A stretch of DNA of 64,000 nt from Dendrobium chrysotoxum (lineage: Eukaryota; Streptophyta; Magnoliopsida; Asparagales; Orchidaceae): assembly GCA_019925795.1 (NCBI GenBank), contig CM034310.1, forward strand, positions 19,240,764-19,304,763. Reading direction: 5' to 3'. Below, piece by piece: positions 1 through 12,291 of the stretch. The position numbers and the translations under genes are program-made. Numbering within the stretch: the stretch's first letter is position 1; each line of letters begins with the position of its first letter. The notes under the pieces are model-generated. The model had not been told where the DNA came from. It made no database searches and saw only the letters and a program-made list of their open reading frames with translations.

Positions 1-595
1 TTTGATTTATTATCCTAAAGCCAATGGCTTGGCATAAGTATTTAATAAAACTCTCATGCAACTAATAAGGAAGATCCTGGTTACAAATAAGCGAGAATGG
101 CATGATAGATTACCCGAGGTATTATGGGCTTATAGGACTACGTATCGTACTCCTACTCAGTCTACCCCATATGCTTTGGCCTTCGGGGTTGAAGTAATCC
201 TCCCACTGGAGGTCGAGCTCCCCTCGTTATGTGTGGCAGTCAGCCACAATCTTTCTCATGAAGATAATACCCGACTACGGTTGGAAGAGCTTGATAGTTT
301 AGAAGAGCTTCATTTGCAAGCTTATCAGAACCTCAAATTATTCCAAGCTCGTATGGCCCGATCACACGATCGCCTTGTCTGACCCCATATTTTTTGGGTG
401 GGTGAGTTAGTCCTTATTTTGTGTAGGCTTATCATTTCGTACCGTCGTCGAAGTGATAAGTTCGAGCTTATTTGGGAAGGCCCCTTTGGTGTAGAGCAAG
501 TTTATGAAGGTGGTGCCTATCTACTCGTTGATGTAAATGACATTCATCCTATGCCTATCATCAATGGTCAGTACTTAAAAAAATACTATGCTTGA
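1..595 (+). pseudogene. Ty3/gypsy (Tat/Ogre-like) integrase C-terminal remnant
   Basis: This is the end of a retrotransposon integrase, the enzyme that inserts element DNA into the chromosome. The frame shows the motif P-K-A-N-G-L-A just before the usual catalytic Glu, then L-W-A-Y-R-T-T-Y-R-T-P-T and a G-V-E-V-I-L-P-L-E stretch, which is the pattern of Tat-lineage integrases. After a frame change near 385-398, the C-terminal part follows (F-E-L-I-W-E-G-P-F-G-V to N-G-Q-Y-L-K-K-Y-Y). A TAA at 35-37 stands at the position of the catalytic Glu of the DDE triad, so the copy is dead. It enters from the left edge of the window. The tandem repeats that follow match the 3' untranslated region expected after pol in this lineage. 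Confidence 0.85.
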
Positions 596-870
596 GTCTT
601 GCACATCACAGGGGGAGTCTCCCTACCACCTGTAAATATTCCCCTATATATGTACCCCCTTTAAGGGAGCTTCTTTACTTTTTGATAGTTTGTATGGCCA
701 CGACGATTTATCCTCTACTACACGATATTTATTACGAAGAGTAAGAGGCTGTCTTCTAAGGTGATACACTGATACACAATAGGGATGTTTGTGCTTATGT
801 TTGTGCAGACCGATCACATTGGTGTTAGCGCATAGAACCTTTGATCCATCTTCCCCTTGCGAGGACTTAG

Positions 871-1385
871 TTCTCCAGTTTCACTTGGTACCCCCGAGTG
901 TGGCCTGGATTATCAAAACTAATGTGTAATGTTACTTGTAACTTCTCTTGTCCTCCTAGTGCAAACCATAAAATACATATATAATCAAAACTCTATGGTT
1001 TACCTAGCTTGGTCTAGACTTATAGAATTCATGTATCTTTGAGTTCTCCATAAGTTCTAGTTCTCCAGTTTCACTTATAACCCCAAGTGTGGTTTGGAAT
1101 ATCAAAACCATTAGCTTAGATCCCTAAGGGGATGCGATATTGGGTCCATACCACATTACATTAGTCAGAAATGGTAATGTTGATCCACTATCTCGATATA
1201 AATCTCACTCATATATCGAGTCTATTATGATTGTGCTCCCCAGTTCATTCATATTAGTTGAATGTGGCCTGGGTTAATAAAGCCAGTGTTTCACTCTCTA
1301 CAAGATCCTGTTTACTCTCTCTCTCTTCGCAGTTTTATTCATGTGGTGAATCTGGCCTGGGTTATCAAAGCTAATCCTAGGTCCC
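871..1385 (+). repeat. degenerate direct repeats, four copies
   Basis: Four related segments begin near 871, 1061, 1234 and 1327. Each runs from a 'CTCCAGTTTCA'-like start to 'TGGCCTGGRTTATCAAARC'. Spacing is irregular, about 90 to 190 bp. They lie in the presumed 3' untranslated region of the Tat-like gypsy remnant. Bases 600-870 hold no gene that I recognise. Confidence 0.6.
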
Positions 1386-1772
1386 TCTCTTTGTGTTCTA
1401 ATCATTAGAGGATATCTCATACTATGAGTAGCTTATAGATACGATAAATGTTCCCTCTACTGTGTGTTACCTTTGACAGTACGGGATACACTTAATCTAT
1501 GATTGTGAACAAATAAAAATACATGCAAAATTAAAAAATATTGATGAAATAAAAAGAGGGAAGCTCTTAGCAGAGCAAAACGGGTTGCCCTTGTCTCAGG
1601 TGGAACCCGACAATACTCTCTAAGAGCTCAAATTCCCCAAGCTTTTTCTTTTCCTCTCCTTCGAAGGGTTTAATTAATCGCTTCAAGGAGGATCTTACAC
1701 TCATGTTCTTATGATCCTTTATGATCATGATAGACTTTGCTAGTGATGTGACACACCTTATTCTAGATGTTA

Positions 1773-2650
1773 ACATTACGTCCCTGAGAGCTTTGATTTT
1801 CTAAGCAGAAGATCAACTCCCTAGTTTATTTTAGCAATCTACTTCTTCATCCCTACCGTGGTCTCAGCTGCTGGAGTAATTTTATGAATGTAGTAGTATT
1901 TTTTCCACCTCTCACAGGGTCCCACCAGTCAGGGTGGGTGTTACTACTGTTATATTTGATGTTTATTAATCTTATTCGTAAGTCATTATCCTCGATGGCG
2001 AGTGTGTCCCCTCACTGTCTTGAATTATTTTCCCATTAGTGTTATAGTACACCTGGTCTCAGGTGTTAGCATCACTACCTTGAGAGCTCTAATTTTCTAG
2101 TAGGAGATCAGCTCTTTTCTTTCTTTACTGACCTACTCTCTCATCTGTACTCTACTCTTAGCTGTTAGAGTAGTTCTGTAGATACGTTGATGTTATTTTC
2201 ACTTCCCTCGGGGCCCCACCAGTTTGTGTGGGTGCTGCCACTATGAGCTTTTCATGATCCTTAATCCTATTCAATGTCACTATCTTCAGTGGCGAGTGTG
2301 TCCCATCGCTACTCTAGTGTGTTTTCTTAATTGTGATGTGGTATATCAAGTCTCAGATGTCAGCATCACCTCTTAGTGAGCTTTGATTTTCTAGTAGAAA
2401 ATCACCTCTCTTGCCTTATAATGACATACTTTTCCATTATAACCCGACTCTTGGCTACAAAGCGTTCTCTTGGATGTGTCCATACTGCTTCCTCCTCCTA
2501 CAGGGTCCCACCAATTTATGTGGGTATACCACTGTAGTCCTTTTCAATTATTTCTCCATGATATAGTTTTGTTCTCTATAACGAGTGTGTCCCCATCGCT
2601 ACTTCAGTTGTCACTCACTAGGAATGAGATTACCCCTCTCACACTCTATT
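1773..2650 (+). repeat. tandem repeat, period about 290 bp, three copies
   Basis: Three copies start near 1773, 2069 and 2363. Shared landmarks are 'GAGAGCTYTRATTTTCTAG', a GATCA-rich stretch, 'GGGYCCCACCAG' followed by TGTGGGTG, and 'GCGAGTGTGTCCC' near the end of each unit. The copies are strongly diverged. No coding sequence is evident. Ogre/Tat elements are known for tandem repeats in the region between pol and the 3' LTR. Confidence 0.7.
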
Positions 2651-2924
2651 GAGGGCGTACCTTTTCTTGTTGTCCCTCAAGGCATCATTCTGATGTTTCC
2701 AGCTTTGTAAGATCTTGATATTGCTAAGGAAGTTTTGCCAGCATTTGGATACTCGTGGCCACGATGATTTTTCCTCTACCATGTGGTAACCAAAATGCTA
2801 GTTTGAGACTTCTTAATCAACTCTTCCCTTTGGAATTCTCCAATTTACCTTTCTTCTTTTCCTCATATCCCTATATATATGTGTGTCAGGGTATGGTTGA
2901 GATGACTTTTCCCTGATTGTCTTG

Positions 2925-3280
2925 CCGCTCTGGCAGACATCAGACTTTACCCTGATAGTATTACTATTTCTAGCAGACATCAGACTTTACTTGATTAAGA
3001 GTGCCCGCCAGAATCCTTGAGAGGCATTTCTCACCACCCTTTTACCTTTATCATCTTAACAATTTCCAGTAGGCATCAGACTCTACCCTGATCGTCTTGC
3101 TATTTTTAATAAGCATTAGACTTTACCTGGTGGAGAGAGCCTGACAGAGTCCCTGAGAGGCATACCTCACCACTCATTTTCCTCCGATCGTCTTGCTCTA
3201 GTCAAGCAGACATCAGACTTTACCTGGTCGAGAGAGCCTAATAGAGTCCCTGGGAGGCATTCTTTACCACCCCTTTTTAC
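2925..3280 (+). repeat. short interspersed direct repeats, about 100 bp
   Basis: The phrase 'GCAGACATCAGACTTTACC' recurs near 2935, 2977, 3070 and 3207, each time followed by a GAGAGCC-CAGAGTCCCTGAGAGGCAT block. It appears to be a shorter form of the 240-bp unit that follows. Confidence 0.6.
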
Positions 3281-4240
3281 CCTGATTATCCTATTAAAGA
3301 CTAAGTAGGCATCAGATTTCATGGCTTAGTTACTTTGTTGAGGTCAGGTAGAGTATCGGGTGACTCCTATCTACTGTTTTGAAAGGATCAGGAGGAGACG
3401 AGATTCTTTCACCTTCTACCCCGCTGATCCACTATGGTCAGACTGGTAGTTAGTTTTACTTACCCAGTTGAGAGAGCCCGATAGAGTCCTTGGGAGGCAT
3501 TCCTCACCACCCCTTTTTTATCCTGATTATCCTGTCAAAGACTAAGCAGGCATCAAATTTCATGGCTTATTTATTTTGTTGAGGTCAGGCAAAGTATTGG
3601 GTCACCCCTATCCGCTGTTTTGGAAGGATTAGGAGGGGACGAGATCCTTTCACCTTTTACCCCGCTGATCCACTATGGTCAGACTGGTAGTCAATTTTAC
3701 TTACCCGGTTGAGAGAGGCCGATAGAGTCCCTGGGAGGCATTCCTTACTACCCCTTTTTACCTTGATTGTCCTATCAAAGACTAAGCAAGCATCATATTT
3801 TATGGCTTATTTACTTTGCTGAGGTCAGGTAGAGTATTGGGTCACCCCTATCCACTATTCCAAAAGGAGCAGGAGGAGACGAGATCCTTTCACCTTCTAT
3901 CCTGCTGTTTTGAGATGATCAGTCGGTAGCTGGTTTTACGAACCCAGTTGAGTGAGCCCGATAGAGTCCCTGGGAGGCATTCCTCACCACCCCTTTTTAC
4001 TTTGATTATCTTATCAAAGACTAAGCAGGCATCAGATTTTATGGCTTATTTACTTTTCTGAGGTCAAGCAGAGTATTGGGTCACTCCTATCTGTTATTCC
4101 GAAAGGAGCAGGATGAGACGGGATCCTTTCACCTTCTATCCTACTATTTTGAGATGATCAGTTAGGTAATTGGTTTTACTTACCCGATTGAGAGAGCCCG
4201 ACAGAGTTCCTGGGAGGCATGCCTCACCACCCCTTCTTCC
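3281..4240 (+). repeat. tandem repeat, period about 240 bp, four copies
   Basis: Four head-to-tail units start near 3281, 3522, 3762 and 4000 with 'CCTGATTATCCTRTCAAAG'. Each contains 'GCATCAGATTTCATGGCTTA', 'AGAGTATTGGGTCAC', a 'GGAGGAGACGAGATCCTTTC' type block, and ends with 'GTCCCTGGGAGGCATTCCTC'. A truncated fifth unit runs to about 4370. This is satellite-like organisation inside a retrotransposon remnant. Confidence 0.75.
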
Positions 4241-5839
4241 CTGATTATCTTGCCCTAATCAAGCGGACATCAGACTTTACCTGGTTGAGTGCGCCCTACA
4301 GAGTCCCTGGGAGGCACACCTCACCACCTTTCACCTTCTATCCTATTATTTTGACACGATCAGGCAGGTAGTTGGTTTACCTTACCACTTTGCTCTTTGT
4401 TCCCTCCTCGGCACTGCCCTTGTTACAAGGCAAGGCAGGGAGGAGATCCCCGTTTTCTCTCTTTCACTTTTTCATGCTCCTTCACTGGGTCATTACTTCA
4501 CTCATTTTGTTACATTCGATCAATGCCAACATGAGCGGTTCACTAGTTTATTTACCACACCTGTTGGGGGTCCGTTTGTTGACCTCGATTTTCATTCAAG
4601 TGTCCTCGAGGGCCTTTGATTAATTTAATCAATCCCTGTCGCGTCTAATTTGAGCTCAAATTAGCTCGAATTAAGTCGAATTAGACTCGACTATGTCCGA
4701 TTGAGCCCGATTAGTTCGCCTTAGCCCCGCCGAGGTTAATTTGATTCGAGTCTTCATTTTATTTAAATTTAATTGGGTTAATTTGAGTAAATCAAATTGA
4801 ATCCCAAATTGACCCAAATCAGATCTGATTTTGAGCTTGATTTTAATTTAATATACTTAATTTATTTTTTTCCTTCTCATGAGCCTAAATTTATTCCTAA
4901 ATCAAGCAATCAAATGGATGGCTAAATCACCTCAATTCCCTCCTAATTAACCTTAGGATGAATCCTATCTGTGGATCTAAGACCTTAATTTTTTACATAC
5001 TCTTTTAGGGCTTCATGAGAGGGGATGGCTTTTGATTCTTTTCCCTCGCCACTCTGAATCCTAATTTCTTAGTGTGAGAGCTCTTCCAACATCTCCCCAC
5101 CTTCCTCCACTCAAATTTGTCGCTAAAAAAAACTTGCTGGCCGCGTGATCTCCGGCGGCCCGAGTCTATTTCCCTTCAAAAGCTTTTATCGTCCGATTCA
5201 AGGTGAATTGGAGCTCGAGTTTAATTAAAGGAATATACGACGACAATCTACAAGCTCAACCGTTTAAAGATCTCGAAGATCTAATGGTAAGAATTTCTCA
5301 AAAAAAAAATTAGATCTAGGCCACTACACTTAGATCCATATATCTTTCTAATAAGCACTTTTCAGAGCTTCCAAATACCTCCCCATGACTTTTGTTCATG
5401 TCCTTAATCTACGTTTGAAATTTCATCAAAATCAATTAAGCAATCCTTGAGAACGAAACTTTTTTTTTTCATTTTAGGGTTATGGAATCTGGCATACATG
5501 AATTGCACTAACTTTGAGTCATTGATTTTTCATTATTATTTTTATATTTTATTAAAACTAAATACTTTTTTTTTTGCAAAATATGTTTAAATAATTAAAT
5601 AATTATTTTAAAATACATTAATTTAAAATTTGAATCTATTTTATGTCATATTTATCATTATTTAAAATAGTTTTAATTACTTCATCTAAACACTTAGATA
5701 ATACTAATAGTTATTAACTACTTTTAAAATGATAATAATAAATATTTCTTTATCTATTTTATTTAAAAAAAATAAATAAATAAAAATAAAAAAAATTATT
5801 ACTTTTAATAATTTAATTTTAAAATTGTGTTAAAATATA
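4241..5839. other. gene-free stretch after the Tat repeats
   Basis: I see no gene here. Bases 4560-4620 may include an LTR start ('TGTTGGGGGTCC' at about 4562), but no polypurine tract precedes it. Bases 4640-4800 hold short degenerate repeats built on 'TCGAATTAGACTCGA'. From about 5500 the sequence becomes strongly AT-rich. Confidence 0.4.
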
Positions 5840-7000
5840 TTATTTTAAGTAATTCTTAATTAGTTAATTATTTAAATGTCTTAATAATTAATCAATAATT
5901 AATTAATTACTTTCTAAAATTATAAAAAAAATTTATTTTCATTAATTATTTTGAAATATTAGAGAAATTATGTCACTTTTTAAATTCGAAATAATTATTA
6001 CTTTCTTTTTTTTAAATTATTCTAATTAATTAATTACCTAAATTACTTAATTAGTAATCAATTAATTTAAAATTTAAATACTTTCTAAATTTATAAGAAT
6101 TATTTTCTTATTAAATTATTTTGAAATTAAAAAATTGATATTATTTTTATTATTTAATTCGAATTATTAATTTTTTTCCTATTTTTAAATTATTTTAATT
6201 TATTAGCTACTTAAATTACTTAGTTAATAATTAATTGATTTAAATTTAATTACTTTCTAAATTCCTAAAAAAATAATTCTATAAATTATTTTCAAAATTA
6301 GAAATTTTTTTTTAAATTATTTATTTACCTTTATTTATTTATTTAATAAATATTCCCTATTTTAAATAATTTTCTTAAATATTAATTATTTAAATTACTT
6401 AATTAATAATTAATTAATTTAAAATTTAAGTATTTTATAAATTTATAAAAAATAATTTTATTCAATAATTTTCAAAATTAGAGAGTTTTTTTTAATTTAT
6501 TTATGTTTATTTATTTTTTAATAAATATTTCTTATTTTAAATACTTTCCTTAATTGTTAATTACTTAAATTACTTAATTAATAAATAATTGATTTAAAAT
6601 TTAATTATTTTCTAAATTTGTAAAGAATCTCTTATTCCAATTATGTTAACATATCAGATATTTTATTTATTTATTTATTTACTCTTTTAAGTTTAATAAA
6701 TATCTCTTATTTTAAATACTTTTCTTAATTACTTAAATTATTTAATTAATAATTAATTAATTTAAAATTTAAATATTTTCTAAATTTATTAAAAAATAAT
6801 TTTTATAAAAATATTTTCAAAATTAGAGAATTATTTTTGTTATTTAATTTTACATTAATAAATATTTTTCCCATTTTAAATTATTATAATTAATTAAATA
6901 CTTAGATTATTTAATTAATAATTAATTAATTCAAAATTCATTTATTTTTCAAAACTTATGAAAATTATTTTTTATTAAATTATTTTAAATTCCAAAAACT
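5840..7000. repeat. AT-rich tandem repeat, period 165-176 bp, about seven copies
   Basis: The landmark 'AATTAATTTAAAATTTAAATA' followed by 'TTTCTAAATTTATAA' recurs near 5895, 6058, 6233, 6409, 6585, 6753 and 6923, giving intervals of about 165 to 176 bp. Between landmarks lie 'TTTTCAAAATTAGAGA' and 'AATAAATATTTCTTATTTTAAAT' blocks. Copies differ by many substitutions and small indels. The unit is close to nucleosome length. No open frame is present. Confidence 0.7.
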
Positions 7001-10000
7001 TTAATACTTAATTTAATTTAATTTAATGATTATTTTTTAAATATTAATTATTTTGAAATTATTTAAAAATCCTTTTTTAAAAATAGATTAAACTTCAAAA
7101 ATTCATATCAAATTTGTTTTAAATTGGATTTTGATATATAATCCCTCATTCTTTTCAGAAAAATATGAACTTTAATTTGAAACTATTTTCTGGATCCAAA
7201 TTTATCTTTTCTGGATTATTTCTGTATTACTTAATTACTTAGTTATTTAGTTATTATTTAATTATTTTAAAACTAATAATTATTTTTACCTCACTTTGGG
7301 TGATCAGTGGATCTCTCAAGCCTATGCATTGAATTATTTTAAATTACCTTATTTTTAAAACTTATATAATTATATATATTAATATTTATGTATTTTAAAA
7401 TTATTTTAAAACTATATAAATATTTAAATCCTCTAATCTTTGGGTGATCCACTCTTGTGAAATCTTAAACATAGGCTAAGTATATGAACAGAAATCATGT
7501 AGAAAGGATTAGTGGATGATTGAGTCTCAATCATTCACTAATCATTTCAATAGTCCAATTTTACTTAGCGTTTCATTGTCCTTATATGTGTAGGATGCAC
7601 AGGCACCTAGCCTAGGCTCTCCTAGATCTAAGGATTATGGTGTGTTTATGTTTTGCTGCATTTTTCTTATGTTATACCCAGGGTTAGTTAAGACGTTGAT
7701 TTAAGACCTATTTAACGTAGCGACACCTTAAGGACAATAATTAAGAACCCGTCTAACGAATTTGGAAAAATTATAGGAGTTAGGATAAAATCCCAAATGA
7801 CTTCAAACTTAAAACACTTAAACTTAGTGACATCCTTAACTCCTCAGAATTTTTTAGGAATTTTTAGGACTCATTAAACCCCTTAATTAACCAACCCAAA
7901 TTTAATTTTTAATTAGGACCCAATAACTTCAAAAAATTCTAATAAATTCAAATTAAATCAAAAAATTACTTATAATATATCAAACTCTTCAAAATGTAGT
8001 CCTTAATCTCAAAAAATTAAAATCCCCTTAATCGGAATTCAATCTGAAGCTTAATTTAATTTTGATTAAAATCATATTTTAATTAAATTAAATAATTAAA
8101 AATTATTAAAAATTCTAAATTTTCCCAAATACTTGGGAACACTTCTTTAGGTCATCTATGACCTTTGTAGGTGATTCCAAGTAGTTTAGAATTGATTTGA
8201 ATCAAAATCTCTAAAACAGCCTTCAATTAAACAATTTCGATAATTCATTAAATAACCCAAACTTTGAAAATTCATAACTAATTCTAGAAAATTCTAAATT
8301 GGACAAACTCAAGGGCATTAAACTCACACTAAGGTCTAGTATTTATTAAAAATATTAGGATTCTAGAAATCAACTTAAATCAAAAAGTCAACAATCAGGT
8401 CAAACTTGAGTAAAAAATTGAGCCAAAACTTCAAAAATTCATAACTTTGGATAGAAGAGTCCAAATTAGGCATGCTTATAGTCTAACTGATCGGGTTAAG
8501 GTCTATTATTTTATAAAAATACTAACTATTCATGAATCACCTTTAATTGAAAATTCAATTTTTGACCCCTTTCGACCTAGTAGATAGGGTGACCGAGGAC
8601 CTTCTAAAAACTTATTGACCCACCTGGAATTTTATAAAACACTACCCTGAGCTTTAAGTTAACACCCTAATCTGATAATGAATCAATTAATATCATTTTT
8701 CTCTAATCTCTACCCAACTAAATCAATTTAATCAACCCCGACTGCTACTGGGTAACCCAGTCCTACGAGGCTATTAACTTAGCCCCAAGGAAGGCGAAAT
8801 AAATTTCATGGCCTCGGTGTGAAACAAATGTAGTAATCACCTAACTGATAAAACATACCTAATCTAATATTTAATGTATTAACACTTAAACTCAAACCTA
8901 AACCCTCCCCCTCAGACTTTCAACGAACTTGAATATTAGGCAACTTTAAATCACTACCCAGCTTAGGATACACCCCAGCTACACAGCCTCTTGCACGCAC
9001 ATAGAATTATTTTCTAGGGCACCACTTCTAGTTCTAGGCTAGGCCGGTGTTTACTTTATTACTATGTGCCGAGTTTTCCTGGTTTTCACTACATGCTATG
9101 ATTGAAATACTATTGGTGTGTTTGTTTACTTTTACTGCACTCTGTGGATTGATGTGATGGGCGGTAGATTACCCATAGCTTAGAATCAATTTTTGATACT
9201 AACAAAGTTTTTTACAGGTGGTCATACTCATGCAGCACTAAATAAAAGGGGGGCAATAGTCATGATTTAAGTACTAACGTTGCTTCACGTAGGCGCTTCA
9301 AAAATTACTCAGCCCCCCTAAATAAATGAGGGCTAAATGAAAAAAAATCAAAATTATAAATTGCTACAGGTGCTCCAGAATTGCTTAGCCCTCAAAATAA
9401 TTAAGAGCATGGCTAAGTATGGCTATAATAAGTATTTTTACTTTCATATAAATTGCTTGGGATGATATATAAACTGCTTGAGATCTTATTAGGATAACCA
9501 TGCAAGAGAGTCTAGAATTTATTTTTTTATATTAATGTAATTATTTGTAATATTGGTTTGAGTTGTGAAAATGTCTTTGAGTTGGGATATCCTTATCCAA
9601 CTTGAGTTCCAAAAGAAGAAGGTATCCTCAAGAGGGAGAGTCTTCTTCCATTTGAAAGATCAAGTTCAGATGGCCTTTAGATATCCAAAGAGAAAAGGAA
9701 ATACCCCTTTAAGGTGGAATTGCCTCTTCGTTTGGATATTCAAGCCATGACGAATCTAAGGAGACTAAGGAGGAGAGATCCGAGGAGTCCAAGGAAGAAG
9801 TCTAAGAAGACTGAAGAACTCAAGATCTAATATCTCACTCAAAATCATTTGTGTCATTTCTAGGATTAAAAATATGGGTTGTTGGTAGTAGTGCCCAGCC
9901 ACTTTATTTTTCTACAGACCCTGGTTTATAATTAAGGGCAGTTGGCCTATGGATATTTATTTAATTAATTAATTTATGTAATGTGTTTTGATTTGATAGA

Positions 10001-10992
10001 TTGCGTATAGTTTGCATGCTTTTTTCAGTTTTTTGGTGTTTTGTGTTTCGCTTTTATTTTAGTCTGGACTCGATCGCTAGGCTCTTTAAGGACCAAAATA
10101 TTTTCTACTCATAACTAAAATTTAAAATTTTAAGAATTAAATAACCTAAAAATCTAACGACCTAGAGAATAGCTGAAATCATCCAGGGTCGCATACATAT
10201 TATTATATTTCTCTCCCTCCTTGTTATAAGACATTTCCCCGCCTATGGGTAGAGTCTAGATAATCCGACCTATGAGGCTGAGGTAATGGATCTGGGGAAG
10301 TCTAGTTTTTTCTAAAAAATTATTTTATAAGTTTTTAAAAATTTTATGCATACTTGATTTGGATACATGAACCAGCATGCATTACATTAGAAATTAATTA
10401 AATTAAAATTTTAATTGCATTAGCTCTAGGGCATTGACACTACATAAGTCTAGGGCCATTTAGGAAACTTTCTAGATGTCGACCCTACTTTCAAGAACCA
10501 AACTACCCATCCATCTTTCATAAAATGACTAGACTCATGGTTTTGAATAGATTAAGCGGTTAGCTGGCTCCCTAATCCAAGCCGGGGTAAGTCTGGGTTT
10601 TACATTGCATTAGTTAAGATATGGGCGTTTGTGTTGCGTAGAACACTAAAACCACTCTAGATCTAGGATCCAAGGCTACTGCTATCGGTGTCTCGTAGTA
10701 CGCTTCATCGATGGGTAAGTTCCCTTTCCTTCAGGGACTATAAATCCTACCTATCTGCGTCACATGGATGACGCCACCTCCATCCTTCTCTTCTATATGC
10801 TTCGAGTGCATGATTTTTCTTTTCTCCAGTTTCTTCTCGCTACCTTAGTCTCTCCGGATGCTGACCTGAGCCGTGTATGTTAACTAAGCCAAGTTGAGCA
10901 TTTCTCCCCCTTTTGAGTAGGATTTCCTAGTCTTCTCCCTATGTGTCAATCCCATTCAAAAGTATAATATAGAATCCTTAATCGAGAGTCTT
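7001..10992. other. AT-rich non-coding region, probably old gypsy LTR/leader sequence
   Basis: No gene is recognised. Style and context suggest old Ty3/gypsy LTR and leader sequence: phrases on the 'GAAAATTCATAACT' pattern, a possible TATA box in 'GGACTATAAATCC' near 10735, and continuity across element N into gypsy RT at 16760. I cannot place LTR ends. The longest frame, 9565-9750, shows no recognisable domain. Confidence 0.4.
8255..8590. repeat. two-copy direct repeat, about 168 bp
   Basis: Two units begin near 8260 and 8427 with 'AAACTTTGAAAATTCATAACT' or a close variant, continue with 'TCTAAATTGGACAAACTC' or a variant, and share 'AAGGTCTAKTATTTTATAAAAATA'. The unit length is similar to the AT-rich repeat upstream, but the sequence differs. 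Confidence 0.5.
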
Positions 10993-10997
10993 CTCAG
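10993..10997. repeat. target-site duplication CTCAG, left copy of element N
   Basis: CTCAG directly precedes the 5' LTR (TGTTGCAAAT...). The same five bases follow the 3' LTR at 16473-16477. Five base pairs is the usual duplication for LTR retrotransposons. Confidence 0.85.
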
Positions 10998-11248
10998 TGT
11001 TGCAAATCTAGTTTTGATGATGATAAACACGTTTCTAGTGTGTTTTACTTGGCTAACCCATTTCAGACACAAAAGATCACGAGCAACTCAAGCCAACTCA
11101 AGATCGGGTCCAAGTGTGTCCAATATACTGATTTTCTTTTTATTGAGTCAATTATAATGTAACTGATCCCCCAGCTAAGTAACCTTGCACACACACACTC
11201 AGGGGGTGAGCTTGAGTGGATTAGAGTTTTTGTTTAAGTTTTATTCAG

Positions 11249-11588
11249 ATCATCCTGGACGATAGTCACATCATCCTCGACGATCAGGTAAAAATAGAAA
11301 CCCTTATTAGGGTGACCAAGTTAAGGGTGTCTGATTAAGCAGATCATCCTAGACGATCATTGGATCGTACGGGACGATATGCTCAAATCAGAAAATTTCA
11401 GCCGCCAGATCAAGTTAGGCAAGTTTTTAATTTAAGATATTTAGTCTGATCGTCCAGAAGAGCCAGATCGTACTGGATGATATGTACAACTTTTTCTATT
11501 GATCATCCAGAAGAGCCAGATCGTCCAGGCTGAAGCAGTTGATTTTGAACTGATCGTACAGGATGATCTATCGATCGTCCTGGATGAT
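11249..11588 (+). promoter_or_regulatory. palindrome array in N 5' LTR (ATCGTCCTGGACGAT type)
   Basis: Imperfect copies of a 15-bp palindrome stand in pairs, for example 11249 with 11270 (21 bp apart) and the last pair ending at 11588. The array ends about 45 bp before the TATA box. A regulatory role is inferred from position and regularity. Confidence 0.65.
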
Positions 11589-11631
11589 CTTGGTCGACCC
11601 GTTGAGATTTAGGGTAAATTTTAAGCCCTCC

Positions 11632-11639
11632 TATAAAAG
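11632..11639 (+). promoter_or_regulatory. TATA box of N 5' LTR
   Basis: TATAAAAG lies directly downstream of the palindrome array. An A-rich leader and a GA tract follow, as expected for the U3/R boundary. Confidence 0.6.
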
Positions 11640-12283
11640 ATATTTTTCTTTCAACAAGAAAAATCTTTTACCACTTTCCTTCCCAGAGAAACCCTAGAGA
11701 GAGAGAGTTTGGGAGAGAGAGAGAAGATCTTATGAGGGGGAGTTCATGAGGGGTTCACGAAGGTTGCTCCAAGCAAGGATCAGAGTCTTCTTCTCCGCTC
11801 TTCGTCTTTCATCATGTAGGTGTTCTTTGGAAGAGGATCATCGACAAGAAGATCCGAGGTTCTCTGCCTGCTTCAGGAGGAAGCAAAAGGACGTTGGGTT
11901 CTCTGCCTCACCGTGTGGTGGAAAGGAGGTTCTTGTACAGGCTTCTCCGCCTTGCTGTGGGAGCAAAAGGAGAGACACTTTGAGTTAGTGCAATATCCGG
12001 AGGGGAGGCTCCGCGGAGTGGACATAGGTCAAGTTGACCGAACCACTATAAAATCCGGTGTGTTCATTCTGATTACTTTTTGCACTTTTATTTTTCTGTG
12101 ATTAACTGCTTGGGTGAAATTGTGGTTGATCTTTTCGTTTGATCGTCTTATTTATTTCTGCTGCAAATCATAGAAAAGATTTTCATTGTTGCTGTCAAAT
12201 TTTTAAATAACCAATTCACCCCCCCTCTTAGTTAGCCTCCGGACTAGTTCATCAGGGCTTAACATCCCTATCGAATTTTCAAG

Positions 12284-12291
12284 TGGTATCA
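12284..12291 (+). other. primer-binding site of element N (degenerate)
   Basis: TGGTATCA starts 2 bp after the LTR end. It matches the first part of the Met-tRNA complement TGGTATCAGAGC seen in element B and then diverges to AAAA. The site looks damaged. Confidence 0.6.

Larger units (their letters stand above)
10998..12281 (+). repeat. element N 5' LTR
   Basis: Starts TGTTGCAAATC and ends TTTTCA next to the primer site. It is 1284 bp, about 350 bp shorter than the 3' LTR. The missing part lies inside the palindrome array near 11458. U3 holds the array, a TATA box is at 11632, and a GAGAGA leader tract follows near 11700. Confidence 0.85.

Noticed and set aside
1567..1776. Small frame in the Tat repeat region, and others at 2470 and 4372
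   Set aside because: They overlap degenerate repeats, have no domain, and the frames are not kept between repeat copies.
9565..9750. 61-codon frame with basic residues
   Set aside because: No recognisable domain, no promoter context, and it lies in LTR-like sequence.
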